NCBI RefSeq assembly: GCF_037023745.1
Contig: NZ_CP146101.1
Span: forward strand, 2,033,501 to 2,097,500
Source: Streptomyces sp. SCSIO 30461
GTDB taxonomy: Bacteria; Actinomycetota; Actinomycetes; Streptomycetales; Streptomycetaceae
Length of the DNA stretch: 64,000 nt
Direction: 5' to 3'
Under the pieces are notes generated by a model, which worked only from the letters and a program-made list of their open reading frames with translations, was not told where the DNA came from and searched no databases. Every line of letters begins with the position of its first letter. Position 1 is the stretch's first letter. Shown here piece by piece: positions 19,282 through 28,616 of this stretch. Position numbers and translations under genes: made by a program.

Positions 19282-20615
19282 CAGTAGGTACCTCCGAGCG
19301 GCAGAGTGGCGAGGGCCCCCGGGACCTGCTCCCGGTCGAGACGGACCAGACCGACTTTCGCGGCGCCGGCTGCCCGCTCCAACTCCCGTCCCATCTGGCC
19401 TATTTCATCGTCGCCACGTGCGGTGACACGTATGTGCCCGGTGAGGGCGACACCCCGGTTGCCGGCTTTGCTCAGGGTCGTACTGAACGTCGTGGCGAGC
19501 ACGGGCAGCGAGGTGAACCGTGTGACCAACTCGGGCAGCGCCGCACCGCCATCGCCCAACTGCGGCCAGCGGGACACCCAGTACGTCGTGTGCCATCGGT
19601 CGTCGACCCGCCAGGTCCGTACCGCCTCGACCGTGCGGCGCTGGGGGGCGCGGCCGTCCTGGCCGTGCTGAGCGTTGGCACGCGGATTGAGGCAGCTCGA
19701 CGTCGCCAGGGCCTGAACCAGCTCGGTCTCGTCCAGGATGGTTGCGCTGAATCCGGCCCCCGCCAGCCGACTCGCCAGCTGGTCCGCCACCCGCAGCAGC
19801 GCACGCTGCGCACCGGGGACGCCGTCCCCGCGCGCCTGCACAGCCTCGGGGCAAAGCTCCGGATCGAGCTTGAGGGCCACCCAGGTGAGCCGGAGCGCGG
19901 GAGAACCGGCCTGGGCCTGCAAGGGCCCGTATGACCGCGCGGCGAGCGACTGCTGCGGCAGATGCGGAGCGGGCGCCGGCTGCGTGTGCTGTACCACCTG
20001 TACGGAGGCGAGCCGAATGCCGTCGACCTCCAGGGCGTCCTGTAGCAGCCGCAGGGGAAGCTGCCGCTTGCCGATACCGGGACGCAACGGCTGGTCACCG
20101 GGCTGGACGAAGAGCACCGCGGTGAGGAAGGTCCCGTCCCCGATCATGCCGACGGAACGGTCGTCACGGGACACGAAGGAATACGTCCGCAGAGCGGGGT
20201 CGCACTCGACGACCGGGGCGAGCAGTGGGTCCGTCCCGGGCGGCACGGGCAGTTTGGCGTCGCGCCGGCGCCGGACCAGAGCACGCGTCGTCTCGTACCA
20301 CTCCGGCAGCGGGCGACTGCCTCGGCGCAGTGCCGCGAGAAGCAGCAGCAGTGCCGCGATGGCACCCGCGGGTGCCATCAGCCATGGCGCACCGACGGCC
20401 CAGGAGGCCACCATGACGGCCGCCGCGACCTCCACCAGAACGAGCTGCTGCAGCCGCACCGGGCCCAGACCGCCAGGACGGGGCAGCGTACGCGGCGACG
20501 CGGCGACGGGGGCGTCCGGAACCACCGGTGTGCCCGTGCCTCCCGGCCCTCCCTGTTGCTGCTGTGCGCGGCGTCCGCGCCGGGTGCTCGTAGCGCTGGT
20601 CATCCCCCGGGACAT
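19281..20615 (-). CDS. eccE: Type VII secretion membrane protein EccE
   Basis: EccE is a peripheral component of the ESX membrane complex. The 444 residues have a Gln/Gly/Pro-rich start, two adjacent hydrophobic segments (about 57-97: LVEVAAAVMVASWAVGAPWL and GAIAALLLLLAAL), and a large soluble domain with YSFVSRDDRSVGMIGDGTF and the C-terminal RVTARGDDEIGQMGRELERA. This is the layout of the EccE family. ATG at 20603 is an alternative start with AAAGGG 12 nt upstream. It is coupled to the next gene by TGATG and diverges from eccB. Confidence 0.85.
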   Translation of the reverse strand: MSRGMTSATSTRRGRRAQQQQGGPGGTGTPVVPDAPVAASPRTLPRPGGLGPVRLQQLVLVEVAAAVMVASWAVGAPWLMAPAGAIAALLLLLAALRRGSRPLPEWYETTRALVRRRRDAKLPVPPGTDPLLAPVVECDPALRTYSFVSRDDRSVGMIGDGTFLTAVLFVQPGDQPLRPGIGKRQLPLRLLQDALEVDGIRLASVQVVQHTQPAPAPHLPQQSLAARSYGPLQAQAGSPALRLTWVALKLDPELCPEAVQARGDGVPGAQRALLRVADQLASRLAGAGFSATILDETELVQALATSSCLNPRANAQHGQDGRAPQRRTVEAVRTWRVDDRWHTTYWVSRWPQLGDGGAALPELVTRFTSLPVLATTFSTTLSKAGNRGVALTGHIRVTARGDDEIGQMGRELERAAGAAKVGLVRLDREQVPGALATLPLGGTY

Positions 20616-21082
20616 CCCTTTCGCGAAGTAGTGGCCGTTCGTCGGGCGGGATCATCCGTCCGGGAATCCCTGCGACGGGCCAGGGGCACCGTCGGCCCAC
20701 AACATCCATGCGAGTGGCTCACGGTACCCGCTGCGGAACCCGGGGCGACACACGGGACACCCAAACCCCCGGTGGTCACCCTGTCACGGCTGTCTCCCGC
20801 TTGGGGGAGCGCAGTGGTGAAGCTCTGTGAAGATGCTGGGCTGCCCACCCACCTGATGACTCGTCGCTCCGGGATGCAAGGCATAGTAGGTCCCCGCACG
20901 GCATGAAGGTGCATGTCAAGTACTCCGGAGCCGAGTGACTCCAGTGACTTGAAGCGGTTCGCGCGGTTTGGCCGGACCCAGGTTCCGGCGCGACTGCCTT
21001 CTGCCGGGCGGAGCTGGGCTTTCGCGCACGATCGGCCATCACATTTCACGATCGAGCAGCACAAACGGGAGAAACGGGGATC
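20616..21082. promoter_or_regulatory. Divergent intergenic region eccE / eccB
   Basis: 467 nt without a supportable gene lie between two divergent secretion genes, so promoters for both must lie here or be read through. I see no convincing -35/-10 pair. A TTGACA is present on the minus strand (20914-20919) but has no -10 at a normal distance. Confidence 0.45.
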
Positions 21083-22678
21083 ATGGCAAAGCGTCAGGAC
21101 GAGCTCGCCGCCTACACGTTCGCTCGAAAGCGCACCGTCGCGGCGTTCTTGGCGCCGTCACCGGGGGGCTCGGAGGAAGGCGCGCCGCGCCCCATCCGCA
21201 CGGTGATGCCCAGCCTCGCGCTGGGTGTGGTGCTGGTGATCGGTTTCATCGCATGGGGTGTGATCAAGCCCGCAGCGCCCAAGGGCTGGGACACCCCGGG
21301 CGAGTACGTCATCGTCGACAGCGACTCCACGACCCGGTACGTGGTCCTCGACCCGGACCCGAAGGACGGCGAGGTGGAGAAGGTCCTCCATCCGGTCCTC
21401 AACTACGCCTCCGCGAAGCTGCTTCTCGACAAGGGCAAGGGCAAGGTCATCGAGGTGCCGGGCAAGGAGATCGACAAGAGCGGGATCCGGCACGGCGCCA
21501 CGATCGGCATCCCCTACGCCCCGGACCGGCTGCCGTCCAAGGACGACGCGCAGAAACCGAAGAGCTGGGCGGTGTGCGAGCGCCCGGCGCCGGGGTCGGT
21601 CGACGCCATCGACCGCGCCGTGTTCGTCCTCAACGACGCCGACGCCAAGTCCCTCGACGGGACGGGCAAGGTCGGCGCCGGCGAGGTCCTGTACGTCGAG
21701 GACCGCACGACCGGGCAGGAGTTCCTGGTCGACGGCGCCGGTGGCCTCTTCCAGCTCGGTGACGTGTCGCGCCTCGACAAGACCACCATGGCGCAGCTCC
21801 GCTCCGCCGTCATCGGCAGCAGGGCCGAGCCGCAGCCGGTGAGCAAGGAATGGCTGCTCACACTCAACCCGGGTGAGGCGATCCTCTTCCCGAAGGTCCC
21901 GTCCAACGGCCGGCCGACCTCCGTCAAGGGGCTCCCCGAGGAAGCGAGCACGGTGGGCCGGGTACTCGAGGCCGAGGACGCGCAGGGTACCCAGTACTAC
22001 GTCGTACTCGAGGACAAGGTCGCCGACGTCACCAGCTTCGTGGCCGCACTGCTGATGCGGTCGCCCGCCGCTCAGCAGGCCTATGGCTCCGCCCGCCCGA
22101 TCGCTCCCGTCCCGGTCAACGGGCAGCAGATCATCGCTGCCAACAACGGCCAGGCTGAGGCCTTCTACGCGGACAAGGGATGGCCCCAGATCGTCCCCAG
22201 CCAGGCCAACGCGGGTGCGGCGGCAACCGGTGGGGACCGCATGACCTCGTGCAGTGTCTACAAGGGCACCATCGGGTCGGACCGCAAGCCGCGGCTCGCC
22301 TCCTGGGCAGGGAAGAGCTACCCCAGGAGTGCCGTCGCCGACTCACAGAGCGCGTTCGTCTCATCGGGCTCGGGCCTCCTCTTCCAGGAGGTCAGCGGTA
22401 CGGCGGAAGGCGGCGGCGGGTTCTACCTCCTCACCGACACGGGTCTGCGGTACTCGCTGCCGTCGAACAACGACAGCGAGGCGGACAAGACGGTGAACTC
22501 CCCTTCCCGGGCCGGTGACGCGCCGACGGGCGAGGCGAACGAGACCGACAAGGCGCGTACGCGGCTGGGGTACGAGGACCTCACCACCCCCGTGATCGTT
22601 CCGCAGTCCTGGGCCGCGTTCATCTCCAAGGGGCCGACCCTGGACACCGGGAGCGCTGCGCAGCCGCAGGGTCAGTGA
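21083..22678 (+). CDS. eccB: Type VII secretion membrane protein EccB
   Basis: EccB is a core ESX membrane protein with one N-terminal membrane helix and a large extracytoplasmic domain built of repeats. The 531 residues show the family opening AKRQDELAAYTFARKRTVAAF, a single membrane helix at about 43-63 (VMPSLALGVVLVIGFIAWGV), and the conserved YVIVDSDSTTRYVVLDPDP and LHPVLNYASAKLLL segments just after it. ATG 21083 is preceded by an ACGGGGA purine stretch. It is followed at 275 nt by esxB. Confidence 0.93.
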   Translation: MAKRQDELAAYTFARKRTVAAFLAPSPGGSEEGAPRPIRTVMPSLALGVVLVIGFIAWGVIKPAAPKGWDTPGEYVIVDSDSTTRYVVLDPDPKDGEVEKVLHPVLNYASAKLLLDKGKGKVIEVPGKEIDKSGIRHGATIGIPYAPDRLPSKDDAQKPKSWAVCERPAPGSVDAIDRAVFVLNDADAKSLDGTGKVGAGEVLYVEDRTTGQEFLVDGAGGLFQLGDVSRLDKTTMAQLRSAVIGSRAEPQPVSKEWLLTLNPGEAILFPKVPSNGRPTSVKGLPEEASTVGRVLEAEDAQGTQYYVVLEDKVADVTSFVAALLMRSPAAQQAYGSARPIAPVPVNGQQIIAANNGQAEAFYADKGWPQIVPSQANAGAAATGGDRMTSCSVYKGTIGSDRKPRLASWAGKSYPRSAVADSQSAFVSSGSGLLFQEVSGTAEGGGGFYLLTDTGLRYSLPSNNDSEADKTVNSPSRAGDAPTGEANETDKARTRLGYEDLTTPVIVPQSWAAFISKGPTLDTGSAAQPQGQ

Positions 22679-22953
22679 CGGAGAGCAGGTGAACAGGAAG
22701 TTCGGGGTCGGCCCTGCAGGTCCTGATGCCATCTGTTCCCAACTGGGCCGCACCGACGCCTACTTGATCGACGAACCAGGGGGTAAGTCACAGGATGATT
22801 GCTCAAGTGTGCGAGCCGTGTAAGCAATTCGCTGAGTCTGTAAGCGGCGTGACAGGCTGACGATAGAGTGTTCGAAGCGCTCAAGAGCGCGAGGCTTCTC
22901 CGGGCGCCTGAACGGGTTTCCCGGATCAACGACAACATGGGGGAAGGTTCATC

Positions 22954-23265
22954 ATGGCCGGCCAGTTCCGGGTAACAGAGGACGAACTCACCAAGCTCTC
23001 GGGTGACATCAACACGGCGAACGGTCAGCTGCAGGGCGAGATCCGCCGGCTCAACGGAGTGATCGACCAGATCGCCGGCGGATGGCAGGGCCAGGCCGCC
23101 CAGTCCTACCGTCAGCTCCAGGACCGCTGGAACGCGGACGCGAAGAGGATGAGCGACATCCTCAACGACATCAAGGAAGCCGTGGACTCCACGCGGAGCA
23201 ACTACTCCGCATCGGAAGAGCAGCAGAACTCCGAGATCAGCAAGATCATGTCCGACTTCGGCTGA
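22954..23265 (+). CDS. esxB: WXG100 secreted protein EsxB
   Basis: A 103-residue helical hairpin protein with W-Q-G at the turn (AGGWQGQAAQSY, about residues 45-56). It is a substrate of the type VII machine and forms a dimer with the adjacent EsxA. The C-terminal part carries YSASE, fitting the YxxxD/E export signal. GGGGGAAGG lies before the ATG. It is 102 nt upstream of esxA on the same strand. Which of the two genes is called EsxA or EsxB follows the order used for S. coelicolor. Confidence 0.92.
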   Translation: MAGQFRVTEDELTKLSGDINTANGQLQGEIRRLNGVIDQIAGGWQGQAAQSYRQLQDRWNADAKRMSDILNDIKEAVDSTRSNYSASEEQQNSEISKIMSDFG

Positions 23266-23367
23266 TCGAGCCGATTCGGGCCGAAGCCCTTCGGTTCCAC
23301 CCGAAGCGCTTCAGGTCCTCCTGATCTCCACAGACTTCCTTCGATTTCTTCCTGAAAGGGAATGACG

Positions 23368-23652
23368 ATGTCAATCCTCGTCAATTACGCAACCATCACC
23401 AACGCGTCCACCGACGTGAAGTCGACCGCCGGTCGCATCAAGCAGCAGCTGGATGACCTCGAGGCTGCCGTCAAGCGCGTCGCCAACACCTGGGAGGGTG
23501 AGGCGCAGGAGGGTTACCAGCGCAAGCAGCGCGAGTGGGACCAGACCGCCGCGGACCTGCACGCCACCCTGCTGAAGATCGCCACGGCGCTGCAGAGCGC
23601 GGCCGAGAGCTACCAGGCCACTGAGAAGAGCAACGCCTCGACCTGGGGCTGA
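23368..23652 (+). CDS. esxA: WXG100 secreted protein EsxA
   Basis: A 94-residue WXG100 protein with the turn motif ANTWEGEAQEGY (about residues 40-51) and a C-terminal YQATE that fits the YxxxD/E export signal. ATG 23368 is preferred to ATG 23362 because the AAAGGG site ends 7 nt before it; the earlier ATG would sit only 1 nt from that site. It is the presumed dimer partner of EsxB. A strong hairpin follows at 23689. Confidence 0.93.
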   Translation: MSILVNYATITNASTDVKSTAGRIKQQLDDLEAAVKRVANTWEGEAQEGYQRKQREWDQTAADLHATLLKIATALQSAAESYQATEKSNASTWG

Positions 23653-23688
23653 GCCTGACGGCGACCCGAGGGTGTGACATGAGGGAAT

Positions 23689-23722
23689 CGGCCCAGCGGG
23701 CGCCACGGCGTCCGCTGGGCCG
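23689..23722 (+). terminator. Strong terminator-like hairpin after esxA
   Basis: A 16-bp stem (23689-23704 with 23707-23722, one G-U pair) lies 36 nt after the esxA stop. It would isolate the esxBA transcript. Confidence 0.85.
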
Positions 23723-23850
23723 ACCTCCGCTTCCGGACCTTCCATACGCGGAACGCGGAAACTCCGGAGAACATTCACATCCGTCGCCATGCCGGTGACA
23801 CAAACATGACTGAGCTTCGAAGGAAGCACGGAAGCTCTGGGGGCCGGAAC

Positions 23851-25167
23851 ATGAGGGGCTTGAACGTGCAGGGCCGTACGGCTCGCTCGCGTAGCCGCAG
23901 CGGCGGGACTCACGTGCTGCGGCGATTCGTCGGCGTGCTCGCCGTGACCGGGGCCTGTCTCGCCTCGGCGCCGCCCAGCACAAACGCGCCTACCCATCCG
24001 GCTGCCGCAGACACCTCCGGTGTGAACGGGAGCGGTTCCGGCGGCCCGGACTTCGGTCTGTCGAACAGCTCCGAGTGCGTGTTCGGAGGTGACCTCATCA
24101 AGTCCACACCGTGGTCCCTGCAGCGCGTCCTCCTGGACCAGCTGTGGGAGCGAGCCACGGGCAAGGGCGTCACCGTCGCCGTGATCGACACCGGCGTCGA
24201 CAAGGCCAACCTCCAGCTGAGCGGTGCGGTGGCCGGTGGCGAGACCTACGTGGGCGGCTCCGGAACCCAGGACCTGGAGGGCCATGGCACCCGGGTCGCG
24301 GGAATCATCGCGGCCCGTCCCGTCAAGGGCACGGGATTCGTGGGTATCGCTCCCGACGCGAAGATCGTCTCCTACCGCTACACGGGCGGTGCGGAGAAGC
24401 AGGGCGACGCGGGCACCATGTCCAAGGCGATCCGGGACGCCGTCGCCAAGGGCATTCGGATCATCAACATCTCCTCGGACACCGCGGACAACCAGGACGA
24501 CGCGACACTGCGCGCGGCGGTAGCGGACGCGGTGAAGGCAGGGACCCTCATCGTGGCCGCGGCCGGCAACGACGGAGCGGACGGCAAGCCGGCGGATACG
24601 TATCCCGCGGCCTATCCGGGCGTTCTGGCGGTGGCCGCCTCAGACCGCAACGACGAACGTGCCTTCTTCTCGCAGGCGGGTGACTTCGTCGATGTCGCGG
24701 CGCCAGGCGTGGGCATGGTGTCCACGGTCCCCAAGGGCGGCCAGTGCACGGCCGACGGCACGAGCTTCGCGGCCCCGTACGTCGCGGGCGTCGCGGCGCT
24801 GATGAAGGAGAGGCACCGGACCTGGTCGGCGTCGCAGATCGCGACCCGCATCCAGGAGACGGCCCAGCGCCCAGGACGCGGCCCGAACCCCTACATCGGG
24901 TGGGGCGTGGTCGACCCGGTCGCCGCCCTGACGGACGACACCGCACCGAAAGCCTCCCCGACCCCGGATCCGCCCATGAGGGCAGGGTCTGGCGGAGTCG
25001 TCCCCGTCGCGGTGACGATGGGTGAGAGCGAGGCGGAGCGGGAACGCCGGGTGGCCGTCTACGTGTTGGGGATGGGAATCGCGCTCGCCCTCGTGGCCGC
25101 GGGCAGCGGGGTCGCCGTGAGGGACTGGCGCAACAAGAGGACAAGCCGAGCCGGACGGTCCGGGTAA
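23851..25167 (+). CDS. mycP: Mycosin: type VII-associated subtilisin-like serine protease (first copy)
   Basis: A membrane-anchored S8 protease of ESX systems. The catalytic triad is visible: Asp in VAVIDTGVD, His in EGHGTRVAGI and Ser in DGTSFAAPYVAG. The N-terminal hydrophobic signal includes FVGVLAVTGACLASAPP. A C-terminal membrane helix (YVLGMGIALALVAAGSGVAV) and a short basic tail (RNKRTSRAGR) place the protease outside the membrane. Start choice: ATG 23851 has GGGGG 7 nt upstream; ATG 23806 is in frame but lacks a site, and GTG 23914 is a third possibility. It lies just after esxBA and before a small helical substrate-like gene. Confidence 0.93.
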   Translation: MRGLNVQGRTARSRSRSGGTHVLRRFVGVLAVTGACLASAPPSTNAPTHPAAADTSGVNGSGSGGPDFGLSNSSECVFGGDLIKSTPWSLQRVLLDQLWERATGKGVTVAVIDTGVDKANLQLSGAVAGGETYVGGSGTQDLEGHGTRVAGIIAARPVKGTGFVGIAPDAKIVSYRYTGGAEKQGDAGTMSKAIRDAVAKGIRIINISSDTADNQDDATLRAAVADAVKAGTLIVAAAGNDGADGKPADTYPAAYPGVLAVAASDRNDERAFFSQAGDFVDVAAPGVGMVSTVPKGGQCTADGTSFAAPYVAGVAALMKERHRTWSASQIATRIQETAQRPGRGPNPYIGWGVVDPVAALTDDTAPKASPTPDPPMRAGSGGVVPVAVTMGESEAERERRVAVYVLGMGIALALVAAGSGVAVRDWRNKRTSRAGRSG

Positions 25168-25240
25168 CCGGGTCCGGGTGACGACCCGGGCACCGGGCGG
25201 ATACCGGTGACGTGAAAGACAGGCGAGAGGACAACGGGGT

Positions 25241-25591
25241 ATGAGTAACGGGATGCGGGTCGATCTGAGCGCGCTGGATGAGGTCATCCGGAAGCTCTGG
25301 ACCCTGCTCGACGACATGGACAAGGCCGGGCAGACGTCGAAGTACAACACGGAGATCCCGATGGACGCTTTCGGGAACTCGTGCTTGTTCCTGGAGGCAG
25401 GAGATCTGCAAGCCGCCCACAAGACTGCGAAGGCCGATCTTGAGAAGGTGATCGAGGGGCTTCACGGCCTGATCGAAAAGTTCAGCACGAGCACCTCCAA
25501 GGTGAAGGACAAGTACACGGAGCAGGAGTACGCGAACAAAACCCAGATGGGTGGCGGTACGGGGGACTCGAACGGCTCGTTCGGAAAGTAG
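25241..25591 (+). CDS. Small EspC/WXG-type helical secretion substrate
   Basis: A 116-residue protein predicted to be helical: LSALDEVIRKLWTLLDDMDKA, a turn region, then KTAKADLEKVIEGLHGLIEKF. A YTEQE motif (YxxxE) directly follows the second helix and a flexible Gly/Ser-rich tail ends the protein, as in EspC-like substrates of ESX. A GAGAGGA purine site precedes the ATG. It sits between the first mycosin and a larger W-x-G protein, 38 nt upstream of the latter, which suggests that they are exported as a pair. Confidence 0.72.
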   Translation: MSNGMRVDLSALDEVIRKLWTLLDDMDKAGQTSKYNTEIPMDAFGNSCLFLEAGDLQAAHKTAKADLEKVIEGLHGLIEKFSTSTSKVKDKYTEQEYANKTQMGGGTGDSNGSFGK

Positions 25592-25629
25592 AACGTTCGA
25601 GAATCACCTACTAGCGGGAGGAGTTCAAA

Positions 25630-27090
25630 ATGGCCGGTGACAAAGACCTGCCCCAGCCCAAGATCGAGAACGATATCTGTGTCGCGGATCCAGATCGACC
25701 TCAGACTAAGACTCAGTTCATAAACTACCCCCTCAAAGAGCTCAAGCAGATGCTTGAGCTCACCAATCCCGGAGCGATCGAGGAGGTCGGGCGCCACTGG
25801 GGTAAGGTCGAAGAGCTTCTTGCCGGCGGCGAAGCAGGAGGTATCGCCGGCCTGCTCGACAAGGCGGTCAGCGATGCCCTGGGGCACTGGGAAGGGGACG
25901 CGGCCAGAAGCTTCGAGCAGGAGGCTCGAAAAATCTCACAAAGCATCAGGAACACCGCCTGGCACGCCGACCTCAACAGCTCACAGATGGCTGACGCCGG
26001 TTCGCAGCTACGCAGGTTCAAGGCTCAGCTGGACAATATCGAAGAGCCGAGTGGTTGGGCCAAGGTCGGTGACGCTCTCAGCGACTGGAGCTGGGACAAC
26101 GGTGAAGCCGTAGCCAGTGATCTCAAGGACCGTAAGTTGACCGCCGACGAAGTGGCGAAAATCAACGAAGGCAAGATCGGGGCAAGCCGGGAAGCTCAGC
26201 TCAACGGTGTTGCCGTCATGGAGAACCTCGCCGCCCAGTACATGCGGGTCACGAAGAACCTGCAGCAAAACCCTCCCGTTGTAGGCGACAAGGGTCACAT
26301 CAAGGATCCCAACCGTGACGTGGAGTACCCGCCGCCTGTCGTGCCCGGCGGCACAGGAGGGGCTTCGCGGCCAGGAGCATCCGGTGCGACTCCCAAGCCG
26401 TGGAGCGCAGGCCCGACCGCTAGTGTCAAACCGGCTCCCGGGGTGTCCGGAACCCCGGGCATCACAGGAGGCCCGACGCTACCGCCGTCGGCCAGGACCA
26501 ACGTGGACAGCATCAATCCTGGTCTGACGGGGCGTGGTCCCGTCACGAACCCCAACATTGGCGGTGGTGGCGGTGGTGGCGGTCTTGGCCTCGGTGGCAC
26601 CCAAGGTCCGGGCATCCTGACAACCGGTGGAGGACCCGGTCTTGGCCGTGGCGGCACAGCCGGACGGGGCGGCACCGGGACAGGTGGCCGTGGAGGACTG
26701 ACGGGAGGCGGCACGGCAGGTCGCGGCTCCGGGGGCCGAGCTGGCATTGGCGGTATGGGTGGCGGCGCTGGAGCCGGTGGGGCCGGCCGCGGCGGTGCCG
26801 CCGCTGGCGGCCGTGGAGCCCTCGCCAAGGCTCGTGGCGGTGTCGTCGGCGCGGCCAAGGGAGTCTCCGGCAAGGGCGCCGGTGGTGGCGCAGGCCTGCA
26901 CGGCAGCCGTGGCGGCACTCAGCGTGGAGCCATGGCTGGTGGCATGGGCGGAGGCATGGGCGGTCGCAACGGTCGGCGGCCTGGCGACGAGAACAGTCGG
27001 GGCGAGCGTCCCGACTACCTGGTCGAGGACGAAGAGACCTGGATCTCGGAAGAAGACCGCAACCGGAACGTGCCGCGGACCATCGAGTAG
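25630..27090 (+). CDS. Large WXG-type secreted protein with Gly-rich domain and YxxxD tail
   Basis: 486 residues. The N-terminal helical domain (about 30-215) contains W-E-G in LGHWEGDAARSF, the turn seen in WXG/PPE-like substrates. A Pro/Gly linker follows, and then a Gly-rich region (about 300-445, GGGG and GRGG runs) that is probably disordered. The C-terminus reads PDYLVEDEETW, so YLVED fits the YxxxD type VII export signal. GGGAGGAG precedes the ATG. Codon use at the 5' end is AT-richer than that of the core genes. A perfect 20-bp hairpin begins one base after the stop. The molecular function of the secreted part is unknown. Confidence 0.72.
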   Translation: MAGDKDLPQPKIENDICVADPDRPQTKTQFINYPLKELKQMLELTNPGAIEEVGRHWGKVEELLAGGEAGGIAGLLDKAVSDALGHWEGDAARSFEQEARKISQSIRNTAWHADLNSSQMADAGSQLRRFKAQLDNIEEPSGWAKVGDALSDWSWDNGEAVASDLKDRKLTADEVAKINEGKIGASREAQLNGVAVMENLAAQYMRVTKNLQQNPPVVGDKGHIKDPNRDVEYPPPVVPGGTGGASRPGASGATPKPWSAGPTASVKPAPGVSGTPGITGGPTLPPSARTNVDSINPGLTGRGPVTNPNIGGGGGGGGLGLGGTQGPGILTTGGGPGLGRGGTAGRGGTGTGGRGGLTGGGTAGRGSGGRAGIGGMGGGAGAGGAGRGGAAAGGRGALAKARGGVVGAAKGVSGKGAGGGAGLHGSRGGTQRGAMAGGMGGGMGGRNGRRPGDENSRGERPDYLVEDEETWISEEDRNRNVPRTIE

Positions 27091-27141
27091 GCACACGGGG
27101 GCGAGCCGCACAATGAACGTCTGCGGCTCGCCCCCGTGTGC
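27091..27141 (+). terminator. Perfect 20-bp terminator hairpin between the two mycosin modules
   Basis: 27091-27110 pairs perfectly with 27122-27141 around an 11-nt loop. It starts directly after the stop codon (27088-27090) and ends 42 nt before the next start. Confidence 0.92.
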
Positions 27142-27182
27142 AGGCTGGTAAAAACCAGTCATGGTTGAGTGAGGAGCAAGCA

Positions 27183-28532
27183 GTGAATTTCAGTCGAGTC
27201 CGGGCCACGGCGGGAGTCGTGGTACTGACAGGAGCGTTGCTCCTCACCGCCGCCCCAACCGCATCGGCGGACTACGTCAGAGACCAACAGTGGGTCTTGA
27301 ACGCCTTCGCAGTAAAGGACGTTTGGGCTGAATCGCAAGGGCAGGGCGTGACTGTTGCGGTTGTCGACTCCGGAGTCGATGCCGGTCACCCCGACCTGAC
27401 TGGTCAGGTTCTTGAGGGCAAGGACTTCACTGGCGGAGGTGACGCTCAACAGGACCAATTTGGGCACGGGACGATTATGGCCAGCCTGATCGCTGGACAC
27501 GGCCACGGCGCTGGAAATGCGTCCGGCATGGTAGGTCTCGCACCTAAGGCGAAAATCCTTCCATTGCGTACCCTCCGAACGGAGAAGGACAGGAATAGTG
27601 ATGAGACCTGGGCTGCGGCGGTTCGATACGCGGTGGATCAGGGAGCCAAGGTCATCAATCTCTCCTTTGGCAACGACGGTGGCAAGACCCTGAGCGACGG
27701 CCGTGCGGCGATCGCGTATGCGCAAGCTCACGATGTTGTTGTCGTGGCGGGGGCAGGTAACGACGGGTTTGATGCAGTCGCTGAGCCAGCAGCACTACCT
27801 GGCGTTGTTTCGGTTGGCGCCATTGATGAAAAGGCCAATCGCTGGGATGAATCAAATTCTGGAAAAGGCCTTGTCTTGATGGGGCCTGGTGTTGAAGTTC
27901 TCGGCGCGGATCCGACACTCCCGGAAAATTACAGCTTGTCAAGCGGAACATCGGATGCCACAGCTTTCGTCTCCGCCGCCGCAGCCCTGGTGCGCTCCAA
28001 GTTCCCCGACCTCACGGCAGGTCAGGTAATCAACCGCCTGATCAAGTCGGCTACTTTCGCTCATCACAAGGATCTGAAGGCGCCCGACGAGGAGTACGGC
28101 TACGGAATCGTCCGCCCCTACTCGGCGCTGACGATGGACATCCCCGCGGGCCCGAAGACGAACCCGCTGGGCCAGATGTCCTCCTCCGCCTTGAACCCCG
28201 GCGGCGCAGCCGCGGACACGGATGACTCGATCCAGGCCAAGAAAAAGAAGAAGTCTTCCGGCAGCCTCCTCGTCCTGGGCGGCATCGCAGCCGCTGTGGT
28301 CGTCGGCGCGATCGTGTTCGCGGTCATCCGCAGCCGCCGCAACGGCGGTAGCGGCGGCCCCGGTGACGGCGGCGGTAACCCTCCTCACGGAGCGGGCTAC
28401 CCGCCCCAGCCCCCGACGGGCTATCAGCCCTACCCCAACGCCGTCCCCAACCAGGGGTACCCGACGTCGCCCGGACAGTCACCGCAGCACCCCAACCCCT
28501 ACAGTCAGCAGCCCCCGTACCAAGGGCAGTAA
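27183..28532 (+). CDS. mycP: Mycosin: type VII-associated subtilisin-like serine protease (second copy)
   Basis: 449 residues. Cleavable signal (GVVVLTGALLLTAAPTASA), S8 triad Asp in VVDSGVDAGHPDLTG, His in FGHGTIMASLIAG, Ser in SSGTSDATAFVSAA; membrane helix near the C-terminus (LVLGGIAAAVVVGAIVFAVI) and a cytoplasmic Pro/Gln/Tyr-rich tail absent from the first copy. GTG 27183 has GAGGAG 6 nt upstream and starts the signal peptide correctly. Codon use changes inside the gene: only 8 of 21 codons end in G/C at 27840-27902, but 17 of 20 do at 28320-28379. The oxyanion-side residues after GTS (DATAFV) differ from the usual MAAP/FAAP. Confidence 0.92.
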   Translation: MNFSRVRATAGVVVLTGALLLTAAPTASADYVRDQQWVLNAFAVKDVWAESQGQGVTVAVVDSGVDAGHPDLTGQVLEGKDFTGGGDAQQDQFGHGTIMASLIAGHGHGAGNASGMVGLAPKAKILPLRTLRTEKDRNSDETWAAAVRYAVDQGAKVINLSFGNDGGKTLSDGRAAIAYAQAHDVVVVAGAGNDGFDAVAEPAALPGVVSVGAIDEKANRWDESNSGKGLVLMGPGVEVLGADPTLPENYSLSSGTSDATAFVSAAAALVRSKFPDLTAGQVINRLIKSATFAHHKDLKAPDEEYGYGIVRPYSALTMDIPAGPKTNPLGQMSSSALNPGGAAADTDDSIQAKKKKKSSGSLLVLGGIAAAVVVGAIVFAVIRSRRNGGSGGPGDGGGNPPHGAGYPPQPPTGYQPYPNAVPNQGYPTSPGQSPQHPNPYSQQPPYQGQ

Positions 28533-28616
28533 GGCGTTCGCGCGCCTGATACAGCGTCCGCGTTCATACCACGAGCTCGTCCTCGTCTCGATACATCGGT
28601 CAAGGAGCAATGCTTC

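Noticed and set aside
20603..21082. A BldD-type or other operator between eccE and eccB
   Set aside because: I looked for a palindromic operator and matched -35/-10 pairs and found none that stands above chance.
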